In this document: one piece after another, positions 8,161 to 18,123 of the stretch
How positions within the stretch are numbered: the first letter of the stretch is position 1
How the letters are laid out: each line of letters opens with the position of its first letter
NCBI RefSeq assembly: GCF_000970285.1
Contig: NZ_CP009516.1
Coordinates: forward strand, 3,327,036-3,391,035
Origin: Methanosarcina horonobensis HB-1 = JCM 15518
GTDB lineage: Archaea; Halobacteriota; Methanosarcinia; Methanosarcinales; Methanosarcinaceae
Direction of reading: 5' to 3'
Length of the DNA: 64,000 nt
Program-made: the position numbers and the translations under genes
The notes under the pieces: generated by a model
Seen by the model: only the letters and a program-made list of their open reading frames with translations
Databases searched by the model: none
Told to the model about the DNA's origin: nothing

Positions 8161-10158
8161 ATGGCATATAGTCTTGGCATTGATGCCGGCGGAACTTACA
8201 CTGATTCCATATTAATCCGGAATTCGGATGGAAAGGTTATAAGTTCAAACAAGGCACTTACAACGTATCCCGACCTTCTGGAAGGGATCACGAAATCAAT
8301 TGACGGGCTTGATCAGGAAAAACTGAAACTTGTGACAATGGTTTCGGTCTCCACAACCCTTGCAACCAACACAATTCTGGAAAAGACCGGGTACCCTGTA
8401 GGGCTGATCCTTGTAGGGAACTATGAAATCCCCGAGGATTCTGAGATTGAAAACTGTACAATGGTGCAGGGAGGGCACGACAGTCATGGAGATGAAGTAG
8501 CAGCCCTTGACCTATCTGCAGTTGAAAACTTTGTTTTAAGGCTAAAGGGCAGGGTTTCGGCTTTTGCGGTCTCTTCATATTTCAGTGTCCGCAACCCCGA
8601 ACATGAGCTTCAGGTAAAAGCCCTGATCCAGGAACTTACAGGCCTTCCCGTTGTCTGCGGGCACGAACTTGCCCAGTCCCTGGGTGCTTATGAGAGAGGG
8701 GTTACAGCTTACCTCAATGCCCAGCTCCTTCCGGTAGCAGAGAGTTTTCTAAAAACCGTTGTCCGTGAGATAGAAAGGAGAGGGCTTGAGCCCAGAATAG
8801 CTATGCTCCGCTGCGACGGGTCTGTCGTAAGCATGCACGAAGCCATGAGAAAGCCAATAGAATCGGTCTTTTCAGGCCCTGCTGCAAGCCTGCTTGGGGC
8901 TTCCTACCTGTCAGGTAATGAAACCTGTGCAGTTATCGATGTTGGAGGGACGAGTACGGATGTCTCCCTGATTCATAAAGGGCTTCCTTACCTCAGTGAA
9001 ACCGGAGCAGTTGTGGGAGGCTGGCAGACAAAGGTAAGGGCGCTCAGGATGGAGACCTCGGCAATGGGAGGAGACAGCCACATCTGGGTCCAGGGAAGCA
9101 AGATAAATGTCGGACCACGCAGGGTTATTCCTCTCTGCAGGGCTGCTGTCCTTTATCCTTCGTTCATGAGTACACTTAAAAAACGCTGGATTCCTGACAA
9201 GCTCAAATTGAATGAACACATCCAGGCAACAAAGTTCTTTGTAAGAACAAAGCAGAAGCCTGTTAACCTGACCAGGGAAGAAGAGGAACTCCTTGCCCTG
9301 ATAAAAGATGAGCCTCTTTCTCTCAAAGACATTTACTGGGACAAAAATATTCTTCCTGCCAAAAAAGTAATGGACCTGCTTATCCAGAAAAGGCTTGTGC
9401 AGGCTATTGGTTTTACTCCAACCGACGCCCTGCATGTGCTCGGGGAATACACTGAATGGGATTCCGAAGCTTCTGTCATAGGGGCTACGCTGCTTGCAAA
9501 CTTTATCGGGACAGAAAGGCAGGACTTCTGTTTAAATGTAAAGCGGCTTTTTGCTCGGAACATGGCAAAAGACCTCATTTCTTTCCTTATGGAAGGAGTT
9601 GACAGGAATGAAATTGAAAAAATGCTTGAAGGCAGCTTTTTTTCCCGCTTTAAGGTAGACATTCCGGTTGTGCTTCTCGGGGGTCCGGTTAGAGCTTATG
9701 TGGATGACCTGAAAAAACTGGTAGATTCAGAAATAATTGTCCCGGAATACTCTGAGGTAGGAAATGCGGTAGGAGCTCTTGTCGGAAAAGGGACTAAACG
9801 TGTTGAAATCATAGTCCGTACAACTTACAGCGAATCAAGGTATGACCTGAGGACAAAAGGGGTTTTTGTCTATACCCCTGTCGGAAGAAGGCATTTTATC
9901 GTGAGAAATGAGGCTCTCGAGTTTGCTGAGGAATTCGGAAGAAAACTTGTCCTTGATTATATGGCTGAATCCGGGCTTTCTCCTGACCAGGTCACAGTCA
10001 GCGTAGAAAAGAAGGATATAATGGTCCATGCAGGCGATATTCCTCTTGAGACCAGGTTTATTATCGAAGGGATCTCAAACTCTGATGTTTACGAGAAAGC
10101 GGTATCCGGGAATAAAACGCTTTCTATAAATTTTGATGAACTCGAGGGACAGACCTGA
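8161..10158 (+). CDS. Hydantoinase/oxoprolinase family protein, copy 2
   Basis: This paralogue of the preceding gene shares most motifs with it in register: GIDAGGTYTDS, FSGPAASLLGA, VIDVGGTSTDVS and GFTPTDALHVLGEY. I start it at ATG 8161, where AGGAAG lies upstream and the N-terminus aligns with copy 1; an in-frame ATG at 8104 would add 19 residues. Its C-terminus is about 20 residues longer than that of copy 1. Tandem duplication followed by divergence is the simplest history. As with copy 1, no HyuB partner is adjacent and the reaction is unknown. Confidence 0.85.
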   Translation: MAYSLGIDAGGTYTDSILIRNSDGKVISSNKALTTYPDLLEGITKSIDGLDQEKLKLVTMVSVSTTLATNTILEKTGYPVGLILVGNYEIPEDSEIENCTMVQGGHDSHGDEVAALDLSAVENFVLRLKGRVSAFAVSSYFSVRNPEHELQVKALIQELTGLPVVCGHELAQSLGAYERGVTAYLNAQLLPVAESFLKTVVREIERRGLEPRIAMLRCDGSVVSMHEAMRKPIESVFSGPAASLLGASYLSGNETCAVIDVGGTSTDVSLIHKGLPYLSETGAVVGGWQTKVRALRMETSAMGGDSHIWVQGSKINVGPRRVIPLCRAAVLYPSFMSTLKKRWIPDKLKLNEHIQATKFFVRTKQKPVNLTREEEELLALIKDEPLSLKDIYWDKNILPAKKVMDLLIQKRLVQAIGFTPTDALHVLGEYTEWDSEASVIGATLLANFIGTERQDFCLNVKRLFARNMAKDLISFLMEGVDRNEIEKMLEGSFFSRFKVDIPVVLLGGPVRAYVDDLKKLVDSEIIVPEYSEVGNAVGALVGKGTKRVEIIVRTTYSESRYDLRTKGVFVYTPVGRRHFIVRNEALEFAEEFGRKLVLDYMAESGLSPDQVTVSVEKKDIMVHAGDIPLETRFIIEGISNSDVYEKAVSGNKTLSINFDELEGQT

Positions 10159-10339
10159 TCAAGGGATTTGATCTCCCATAAGGACTTCAATACTTGAAAA
10201 TTGGCAGTGAAAAAGGGTAAAGTTCATAACTCTCCTGTACATTTGGAACATGAAACATTCATTGGGAACATGAAATATTGGTTTAAGCTTACCGGTTCAT
10301 TCGAAAGGTCACTCGAGACTGTAGAAAAGTTTTAAATCA

Positions 10340-10348
10340 TTTATAAAT
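10340..10348 (+). promoter_or_regulatory. TATA box for pdaD
   Basis: TTTATAAAT lies about 95 bp before ATG 10443. Archaeal transcription would begin near 10370, leaving a leader of about 70 nt. Confidence 0.45.
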
Positions 10349-10442
10349 TATCTATGTTCTATTGGTTGCCCAGACAATGGAAATCGCACAGCAGATGTAC
10401 GAAGAGCAGATATATTTAATACAGAAATTTAAAGGAGTAAAC

Positions 10443-10994
10443 ATGATCCCTAGAAAAGCATTTATGACAAAAGGTACCGGGGTCCATAAGGACAGATTAG
10501 CATCCTTTGAACTTGCATTGAGGGATGCAAAAATAGAGAAATACAACCTTGTGAGCGTATCAAGTATTCTGCCTCCCAATTGCAGACTTGTGTCCAAAGA
10601 GGAAGGTCTTGCGGAACTTAGACCTGGTGCAATTGTCCATTGTGTTCTTGCAAGAAACGATACTAACGAACCTCACCGCCTGATGGCGTCAGCTATAGGA
10701 ACTGCCGTGCCTGTGAATGAGGAAAATTACGGATACATTTCAGAACATCACTCTTTTGGAGAAGAAGAAATAATTGCCGGAGAGTATGCCGAAGACCTGG
10801 CTGCAACAATGCTGGCAACAACCCTCGGTATCGAGTTCGACGCAGAGATGGCATGGCATGAGAGAGAACAGGTATACAAGGCAAGCGGGCATATCTTCGA
10901 CACCTTCAACATCTGCCAGACTGCAAAAGGCGACAAGGACGGAAAGTGGACTACGGTAGTAGCTGCCATGGTCTTTGTTACAAGTAAATGTTGA
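10443..10994 (+). CDS. pdaD: Pyruvoyl-dependent arginine decarboxylase
   Basis: The predicted protein has 183 residues. The motif SVSSILPP contains the Ser-Ser self-cleavage site, where the second serine becomes the pyruvoyl cofactor of the alpha subunit. The family converts arginine to agmatine, the first step of archaeal polyamine synthesis, and acts in the cytoplasm as a trimer of alpha-beta units. ATG 10443 is chosen because AAAGGAG stands just before it; the open frame extends upstream to 10362 but lacks conservation there. The gene appears monocistronic, followed by a hairpin and T tract. Confidence 0.92.
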   Translation: MIPRKAFMTKGTGVHKDRLASFELALRDAKIEKYNLVSVSSILPPNCRLVSKEEGLAELRPGAIVHCVLARNDTNEPHRLMASAIGTAVPVNEENYGYISEHHSFGEEEIIAGEYAEDLAATMLATTLGIEFDAEMAWHEREQVYKASGHIFDTFNICQTAKGDKDGKWTTVVAAMVFVTSKC

Positions 10995-11019
10995 AAGGCG
11001 AGCCTCCCTTATCCTCATA

Positions 11020-11057
11020 CTCCCGCTCTTCAGCAGTGGGCTTTTTTTTTCTATTTT
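11020..11057 (+). terminator. Hairpin and T tract after pdaD
   Basis: An imperfect stem (CCCGCT ... AGCAGTGGG) is followed by nine T residues and a second T run. This suits termination of pdaD. Confidence 0.5.
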
Positions 11058-11144
11058 TTGCTACTCCTTAAGTAAGTAGTATAATGCTATTGAATTAACC
11101 AATCCTGAGCCAAAGACTCAAGGATTTTTCTAACATTTTGGCGA

Positions 11145-11665
11145 TCAAAGCACCGTCCTGAACTCGCGTTCCGCTTCCTGTAGCTTACCGAGTTCAAAAA
11201 AGAGATTTCCATAGTTGCAGTGGGTGCTGATATGTTCGGGTTCAAGTTCAAGAGCCCGTATGTACCGGCTCTCTGCTTCAGGTTTTCTCCCAAGCTCGAA
11301 AAGGACAATTCCCTGGTTGCAGAGAGAATTAACATGTCCGAGATCAAGCTTCAGGGCTTCATCAAAATCCTGAAGAGCGGTTTCCTTCCTTCCAATGAAA
11401 TAAGCAAGAACTCCGGAAAGGAAATAGGCCTCAATCTACTGTTCTCCTTCTTCCAGGAGGGCGACGGCTTTCAAAAACACGTATTCTTCCCTGAACATTC
11501 CCTTTGAGTCACATATCTTTGCGATGTTCAGGAGAAGTCGGGAGAAACTCCGTTTTTCCTTGAAAACTGGACTGAAAACTCAACCCCTGCGTCGGGCTCA
11601 CCCTCGTTTTTCCTGACCGATTCCACAACATTAAAAACAAGTTTATTAATTATGTCCAGATCCAT
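11145..11665 (-). pseudogene. TPR-repeat protein, broken by a frameshift and a stop
   Basis: Read on the minus strand, the region encodes a protein that starts at ATG 11665 (MDLDIINKLVFNVVESVRKN). It changes frame near 11540 and then continues as SFSRLLLNIAKICDSKGMF. An in-frame TAG follows near 11435. After it come clear tetratricopeptide repeats, for example LGHVNSLCNQGIVLFELGRK and PEHISTHCNYGNLFFELGKL, ending at TGA 11145. At least two lesions separate the parts, so the gene is dead unless the sequence contains errors. TPR proteins are protein-protein scaffolds; the partner is unknown. Confidence 0.75.
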
Positions 11666-12234
11666 AAAAACCAATTCCCTTAAAAAGTTTCTGAGAAAAA
11701 GCTTCAGCTTTCTCCTTATTTATCCACTGTTTTCAGCCGATAAACACTTTATTATATAATTCGGATTCAAGATAAGAGTTTCAAAAAAGTTATAGCCTGA
11801 TCTTTGTATCTCCCTAATTCAAGATAGCACAGATAATTTTCAATAACAATATTGTTATTTCCGAAATCTGGCAACCTATCCACGAAGTTACATTGAAGAC
11901 TATATACATGAAAATATTGCCTAATTTATTCATTCCTTTTACAAATATATCTGCAATATCCACAAGAATGCAGGGTATAATATCTGCTGTAGAATGCTTA
12001 TTATTTTTTTTAAGTGTTGTGAACATAATTGCAAGAGAGATATTAGAGCCAGAATATATAACTATTTGAAAATTATCAATCATTACAAATTCATTAATAT
12101 AATACAGTTTGAAAAGGATTTAAGTAAATAACTGGTAGAAAAAAAGGTAATATCATAGGCTTAAGAATAAAATTAAAGAAAAAGAGAAAAAAGAGGGAGT
12201 AAATAATTTAAAAATAAATTAACCTGTGTTCCCA
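11666..12234. other. Intergenic region with no convincing gene
   Basis: This A/T-rich stretch holds a perfect 18-bp palindrome (AATAACAATATTGTTATT) at 11842-11859. An 89-codon hydrophobic open frame on the minus strand (11814-12083) has no recognisable domain or ribosome site, and I do not call it a gene. Confidence 0.5.
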
Positions 12235-15200
12235 TCACTCTACAAAATAAATCATCTCGTTGGGAGTTCGGGTCAGCTCATTACTTTCTATCCCGGACTG
12301 AATGAGTTTCTCTATTCTGTCCCATGTGTTTTTGCGGGTTGTTTTAATTCCCAGTACCCTGGAGGTCTGGACTATCAGGTCTTCCATAGGGGTTGAGTAC
12401 TGGTTGGTAAGGACAAAACGGACAGCTTCTTTTATCTCTTCGTCGCAAATCCATTCTATCTTTGCATATGATTCGGCATCACGTCTGCGTAAAAGGTCTG
12501 CAGGTCCTGATAGAGGCCAGCAAAATTCTCCTCTTACCTGAATTTTTCCCAGACCTTCGGCCAATGCTATGGAGTCAAGTATTCTCTGTTTGATTTTGTT
12601 GAGCATGCGGGGAAGTCCTGTGTGAGACCTTATTCTCTGGAGTATTTCCTCCGAATGAATGGGACCTTCGCATTCCACTATTTTTATAACTGCATCCTCC
12701 AGTTGCGAGTCAGAGATTTCGGAAAGGTCTGCTGACTGCGGGAGTCCGGAGGAGAGGCAAACCCTGTAAGAGGGCACAAGAGCTTCAAGGGAATTTCCTT
12801 TTCCTGACAGCTTTTCATCCCCATCTTTCACATTCTCAGGGGAATCGGGTTCGGTTATTTCTGAATTGTTAGCCTCAAGCATTAAGCCGAAACCGGATTT
12901 TAGTTCATCCTGAGGATCACTGCCGTGCAAGGCTTCAGATTCAAGTTCAGACTCAGATTTAAGTCCTGACCCGTCTTTAATTTCGTTTTCAATTTTCGTT
13001 TTATTTTCAATCCCAGGTCCGGGTCTGGCTTTCAATTCGGCTATGTTTCCAGACTCAATTTCAGTTTCAGGTTTTACTTCAGGTTCGGATTCAATTTCAG
13101 GTTCAGAACCCCATTCAAGGTAAGGATAGTCGTCTTCTTCCGGGTCCTCAGGTTCAGAGAAGCCTCCAGACCCGTAAATATAAGCAAACTCGTTAATCTT
13201 CCTGCCTCTTCGCTTCTTTTCCGAGCCAGCACTGAAATCAATCTCAGGGTAAGCCTGGAAAAAGTTTATTTTTTCAGGTTCAGGCTCAGGAATGAGGTCC
13301 GGTTCGTCTTCCATATCGGATTCGATATCCGAGCGCGGGTCAACACTGAACTTAAGAAGTTTTGACTTCTTTGTCCTTCTGACAGGTCTGTTTCTGGAGT
13401 TTTCGTCAGCCAGTGTAGCCAGAGACTCGGCTTTAAAAGTCATTTCGGGAAGGAAATCAGCTCCTGAAGAAGTCGAAACTCCTTTTTCCGGCCCTGAGAA
13501 GATATTCTGATAAGCTTCTTCATTTACTGCTTCGTCTTCGTACTCCCCATACTCTTCCGGTTCCTCTTCGTATGTTTCTTCCGGTTCCTCTTCTTCTGCT
13601 TCTTCAAGGGGAATTTTAGAGATACCTTTCTTTTTAGGCGAGAACTCGACTTCAACTTTCCTCACAAATGGTGAATTTCCCAAAATATTTTCTGAAAGAA
13701 AATCCAGCTCAAGGGAAGTTTCCTTCAGAGGCGTGGTCTCGGAAGCCTTTACTTCTGATTCTTTAAAGGAACCGCCTTCTGCAGGTAAAACCAGGCTGGC
13801 AGCAGGACCGACATTTATCTCATATGTTTTGGCGGTTTTTGCCCAGGCCGAAGGTTCGTTTATTGTTACAGCCGCAGGCTCGGGTTCGGATTTTGCCTGC
13901 AGTTTTGCCTGCTTGACAGCTTCCTTTACGGTTTCAAGCAGTTTTTCCCTGCATTCTTTTGGATGGAGATACCAATCCGTAGACCAGACCCTGTATATTT
14001 TCCAGCCCAGCCCTTCGAGCACCTGCTGGCGCAAACGGTCGCGGTCCCTTGCAACAGGTGAGGAATGGTAATCTGCTCCGTCGCACTCGATCCCGAGCAC
14101 ATACCTTCCTGGATGACGCGGGTCAGGGACTGCAAGGTCGAGCCTGTACCCGGCACACCCGATCTGTCTGTGGACTTCACACCCGTTTTCAGTCAGGAAC
14201 TCGGAGACCGCCTCTTCGAAAGGAGACTCAAGCTCCTGCCTGCCGCAAGAAGGAGCAGGAAGCGTGCCGCTCTCGGCAAACTCGAGGAATACTTTGAGAG
14301 CTTTGAGCCCGAAAGATGAATTTTCGTCAAGGGGCAGGTCTTTTGAAGTAAAGTTTGAAAATACAACGCATTTTTCCCTTGCCCTTGTTATAAGCACATT
14401 CAGGCGACGTTCTCCTCCGTCCCGGTTAAGAGGTCCGAAGTTAAGGGAAAGTTTCCTGTTGCTGTCAAAGCCGTAACCTACGCTCAGCAGAATTACATCC
14501 CTTTCATCACCCTGGATGGTTTCGAGGTTCTTTACGAAAAAGTGTTCACCCCTTTCATTTCCTGAGTTCAGGTCAACGCCAGGGTTTGCTTTCTGGAGGG
14601 CTTCGATCTCATCCAGGATAGCCTCCTGCTGCTTAATATTGAAAGTGCCGACCCCAAGGCTTTTTCCCGGATACTTCTGGAAGTGTTCGAACACTGTCCT
14701 GGCAACAGCCCTTGCCTCTATCCTGTTTGCCCCGCTCTTGCCCCTGTCATAAGCAGCATCCGGAAGATAAACGAATTTTAACCCGAGGCTTTCATCTTTC
14801 TGCATCGGCGAGGGGTAAACATAGAGGCGGTTATCGTAAAATTCCTGATTAGAGATTGCAATCAGGGACTCATGCCTGCTCCTGTAGTGCCAGCGCAGGG
14901 TCTTTACCGGGAAGCTGCGTTTGCAGACGTTGAGGATACTTTCCATATCCCCTGCGGGTGTGTAATCTTCAGGCTCCTCTTCGTGAGAATCAACAACAGT
15001 ATCGAAGAAATCGGTTGGAGGAAGCTGCTTTGAGTCTCCCATTACCACTACCTGTTTCCCGCGCAGGAGTGCTCCGACAGCGTCTTCCGGCCTGACCTGA
15101 CTTGCCTCGTCAAAAATGATAACATCGAACCTTGTGCTCCTGGGGTCCAGGTATTGAGCAATGGAAAGCGGGCTCATGAGGAAGCAGGGCTTTATCTTCT

Positions 15201-18012
15201 GTATAAGGCTGCCTGCCTTTTTCATAAGGGTACGAATAGGCATATGCCCGCGTTTGCGGTTGAATTCGTTGAGCAGAATTCCGGCTTCAGAAGCTCTTGA
15301 TGCTCCTGAGGTCAGTTTAGGGGCTTCTTCATAAGCAAAACACACAATTCTTTTCCTGTTCTCAAGCAGGACTTTTTTGTCAAGCTCTGTAAACTTGCTT
15401 ATCTTGCCTTCATGCAGTTCCCGGATAAAAGCAGATAGATCGGGTCTTTCCCTGAAAGCCCTGTGTAGCATGCTTTCGGCATAATTTCCTTCAAAAGCAG
15501 GGATCATATCTTCGGGTTCTATTTTCCCGGCTTCTATGTCATCAAGCATGGGGGAAGCGAGCGTTTCAAGGCATGCCTGCCTGTATCCGAGATACTGGCT
15601 CCAGAAAACAAGGGAAGAGGTCTCATCTTTCCATTTAGTCACACGACTCTTTAACTGGCTGAGCTTTATAGCTTCAACATCTCCGAACATTTTCTCGAAG
15701 TCTGCTCCTATAAGAGTACCGAGTTTTTCAAGGGAGAGTATAAAAGCCTCTTTTGCAGCCAGAGTTTCATTTACTGTAAATTCGACGGACCCTGCGTCAA
15801 CTCCACTACCTACCAGCCTTACTGACCTGTCGGTTAGAATGCCTTCTTTGATATGCCTGCGGAAAGGAACCATCCACTTACAATAATCTTCCAGCAAGGC
15901 AGGATCGCTTTCAAATCCCTTCCAGTACTCCCAGAAGAACTTCTTTCCGCTGATATCAGCTCCTTCAAGCTCAGCCCTGCGTGCCTTACACTCGGAAACG
16001 CAGGCAAGGTCGAGAAGGATTTTGCTGTCTTTTAAGGGTGCCCCTGAGATATAGCAGGCTGAGATTTCCTTTTTCAGTTTCCTGTACCTGGAGTTTAAAA
16101 CGCTGAGCAGTTTTCCGGATATTTCCTTGAACTCCGAGGTATCGAGATCTAAAATTGAAGGGTGGAAAGTTTTATCCACAAAGGTTTTGAGTTCCCTGTA
16201 CTGCCTGACCTTTGATACCAGAGCTTCGGCTTCTGATGTAAAAGCCTCGGAGTCCCATTCAGGGTTTTGAAGCAGTTTCTCAGGCAGGGGCTTTGATTTG
16301 CCGACAAGTTTTGCAGCTTCGGTTATGCTGGCAATGTCCTTAAGAGTCTGGGGCTTTGCGGTTGCAGAGAGGTCGTTAAGGTTTTTTATTGCCTTTTCAA
16401 GGTTTTCATACGCAAAAGCGCATTCGTCTGCAGCAGCTCCTATTTCCCCGAGATCAGAAGGAAGCACAAGTCCGGGCTCGCAGCCGTACCAGGTATTTTT
16501 CCGGACAGGACCGAGAGCCGGAAGTACCTGCCCCATTTTTTCCAGAATCGACTCAGCTTCGATCCAGGCCGCAGTTTCCCATGTTTCAGGGTCCTGAAAC
16601 TTAAAACGGGGCATTTTCATGCCCTTTGATTCAAAGTAAATTCTGTTCTTTTCCTTTACCCCGTAGAGAGAATAAAGGCTTGGATAGATCTTTCCGGCAG
16701 GCTCCCTGAGAGTCTGTGCATAGCCGTTGAGCTCCCGTTTAAGTTTTTCAAGTTCATTAAGGTCTCTTTCAGCACTGATAGCAGGAGGTGCTGCCCGGTT
16801 AAGGGCTTTTTCCAGTTCTTCTAATACGGCTTTTTTCCTTGTCTGGTGGCTGTGAACCTCAAGGCAAAGCTCTCCCAATCCGGCATTATCGAGTCTGCTC
16901 TTCACCACCTGAAGGGCAGCCATCTTTTCACTAACAAAGAGTACGCTTTTGCCCTGCGCGAGCAGTTCTGCAATTGTGTTTGCAATGGTCTGGGACTTTC
17001 CTGTGCCCGGGGGCCCTTCCACAACAAGGTCTTTTCCGGCTTTCACGTCTTCAACGACTGCTATCTGGGAAGAGTCAGCATCCATTATATGGAAAGTATC
17101 TTTTGCCGAAAGTTTCAGATCGACCTCATCTTCCCGAAATCCCTGAACCTCACACTCAGGCTCGTCAGGGTTGAAGACTTTCTGGATAAGAGGATGCTCT
17201 GCAGGGGACATGTCCTCAGGCCAGGTTGCAGGGTCCAGATCTTTATACATAACGAATTTTCTGAAGTTGAAAAGGTCCAGGCAGACTTCAGGAATGACCT
17301 TCCATTCAGTTTTATCGCGAATTGCCCCACTCACTGTCCTGAAATATTCCTGTATCCCTGAAGCTTCTTCAGGTATCTCGAATTCAGGAATCTCTATCCC
17401 GAACTCTTTCATCTTAGCCTGAAGAGTGATGGAGGTGAAAACCTCGTCCCCTGTCCACTGAATGCTGAAGTTCCTGCCTTTTCCTATCCTTTTGAGCTCA
17501 ACTGGAACAAGCACAAGTGGAGCCCTCGGGTTCTTTACCGCGGATTTGGTTTCACTCCACTGCAGGAAGCCCATTGCAAGATAAAGGACGGGATAACCCT
17601 GTTCTTCAAAAATAGAATTTGCCTGGTTATATACGTAAAATAATTTCCGATCAAGAGTCTCATTGTCATCCGGAGTATCAAGGAAAGGTTCGAAACGGGA
17701 GTTCTGCGGTCTATTTTTCTCTTCGGAAGTAAGGATTTTTCCAATTGTTTTCAGAAGTCTATTTTCGTTTTCCGAAGCATCGTCTTCTTCCCCGTCTTCA
17801 GCCTTTTTGCCTTTTTTGGGCCTGGTTTTAGTTGCCCTGAACTTCATTGACTTTTCCTGAAGAACAAAAAGATCATATACCTCCTCCGGACTTCTGCCCG
17901 TAATTGAAATTGTCCGTCTCGGGGAAGGGCGGTAATTGAGAAGGTTATTCCGAAGGGATAGATCAAGTAAATTCTGCCTTAGTGTTTCCAGTTCCTTAAC
18001 TACGTCCACCAT
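12235..18012 (-). CDS. DUF4011 / SF1 helicase / Vsr-like nuclease giant protein (Hhe-like defence candidate)
   Basis: The protein has about 1925 residues. In order: an N-terminal DUF4011-type segment (ETLRQNLLDLSLRNNLLNY), Walker A GPPGTGKS near residue 333, a 600-residue insert, Walker B DVIIFDEAS near 963, then helicase motifs GDSKQLPPT, WHYRSRHESL, QGDERDVILLSVGYG and RRLNVLITRAREK (superfamily 1). A Vsr/DUF559-type nuclease follows (YRLDLAVPD ... GIECDGADYH, about 1265-1350), then a 350-residue acidic low-complexity linker and a C-terminal DUF3320-like domain. The order matches, from memory, the single-gene Hhe anti-phage system. I start at ATG 18012, where homology begins; the frame is open to 18123. 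It stands alone, with long gaps on both sides. Confidence 0.85.
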   Translation of the reverse strand: MVDVVKELETLRQNLLDLSLRNNLLNYRPSPRRTISITGRSPEEVYDLFVLQEKSMKFRATKTRPKKGKKAEDGEEDDASENENRLLKTIGKILTSEEKNRPQNSRFEPFLDTPDDNETLDRKLFYVYNQANSIFEEQGYPVLYLAMGFLQWSETKSAVKNPRAPLVLVPVELKRIGKGRNFSIQWTGDEVFTSITLQAKMKEFGIEIPEFEIPEEASGIQEYFRTVSGAIRDKTEWKVIPEVCLDLFNFRKFVMYKDLDPATWPEDMSPAEHPLIQKVFNPDEPECEVQGFREDEVDLKLSAKDTFHIMDADSSQIAVVEDVKAGKDLVVEGPPGTGKSQTIANTIAELLAQGKSVLFVSEKMAALQVVKSRLDNAGLGELCLEVHSHQTRKKAVLEELEKALNRAAPPAISAERDLNELEKLKRELNGYAQTLREPAGKIYPSLYSLYGVKEKNRIYFESKGMKMPRFKFQDPETWETAAWIEAESILEKMGQVLPALGPVRKNTWYGCEPGLVLPSDLGEIGAAADECAFAYENLEKAIKNLNDLSATAKPQTLKDIASITEAAKLVGKSKPLPEKLLQNPEWDSEAFTSEAEALVSKVRQYRELKTFVDKTFHPSILDLDTSEFKEISGKLLSVLNSRYRKLKKEISACYISGAPLKDSKILLDLACVSECKARRAELEGADISGKKFFWEYWKGFESDPALLEDYCKWMVPFRRHIKEGILTDRSVRLVGSGVDAGSVEFTVNETLAAKEAFILSLEKLGTLIGADFEKMFGDVEAIKLSQLKSRVTKWKDETSSLVFWSQYLGYRQACLETLASPMLDDIEAGKIEPEDMIPAFEGNYAESMLHRAFRERPDLSAFIRELHEGKISKFTELDKKVLLENRKRIVCFAYEEAPKLTSGASRASEAGILLNEFNRKRGHMPIRTLMKKAGSLIQKIKPCFLMSPLSIAQYLDPRSTRFDVIIFDEASQVRPEDAVGALLRGKQVVVMGDSKQLPPTDFFDTVVDSHEEEPEDYTPAGDMESILNVCKRSFPVKTLRWHYRSRHESLIAISNQEFYDNRLYVYPSPMQKDESLGLKFVYLPDAAYDRGKSGANRIEARAVARTVFEHFQKYPGKSLGVGTFNIKQQEAILDEIEALQKANPGVDLNSGNERGEHFFVKNLETIQGDERDVILLSVGYGFDSNRKLSLNFGPLNRDGGERRLNVLITRAREKCVVFSNFTSKDLPLDENSSFGLKALKVFLEFAESGTLPAPSCGRQELESPFEEAVSEFLTENGCEVHRQIGCAGYRLDLAVPDPRHPGRYVLGIECDGADYHSSPVARDRDRLRQQVLEGLGWKIYRVWSTDWYLHPKECREKLLETVKEAVKQAKLQAKSEPEPAAVTINEPSAWAKTAKTYEINVGPAASLVLPAEGGSFKESEVKASETTPLKETSLELDFLSENILGNSPFVRKVEVEFSPKKKGISKIPLEEAEEEEPEETYEEEPEEYGEYEDEAVNEEAYQNIFSGPEKGVSTSSGADFLPEMTFKAESLATLADENSRNRPVRRTKKSKLLKFSVDPRSDIESDMEDEPDLIPEPEPEKINFFQAYPEIDFSAGSEKKRRGRKINEFAYIYGSGGFSEPEDPEEDDYPYLEWGSEPEIESEPEVKPETEIESGNIAELKARPGPGIENKTKIENEIKDGSGLKSESELESEALHGSDPQDELKSGFGLMLEANNSEITEPDSPENVKDGDEKLSGKGNSLEALVPSYRVCLSSGLPQSADLSEISDSQLEDAVIKIVECEGPIHSEEILQRIRSHTGLPRMLNKIKQRILDSIALAEGLGKIQVRGEFCWPLSGPADLLRRRDAESYAKIEWICDEEIKEAVRFVLTNQYSTPMEDLIVQTSRVLGIKTTRKNTWDRIEKLIQSGIESNELTRTPNEMIYFVE

Positions 18013-18123
18013 AAAATACCAGGCCCTGTTCAAATAATCAATAAAATATATTTGTAATACAGATAAGAATACAGAACATTTACTAATAAATTTTGCCATG
18101 TTCTGCCGGAGATTAAACTTCAA

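Noticed and set aside
11814-12083. 89-codon hydrophobic frame on the minus strand
   Set aside because: A/T-rich, no ribosome site, no recognisable family; the opposite strand is equally open.
13040-13320. Repetitive Glu/Ser/Pro coding region as a separate repeat element
   Set aside because: It is the in-frame acidic linker of the helicase-nuclease protein; repeats are codon-level low complexity.
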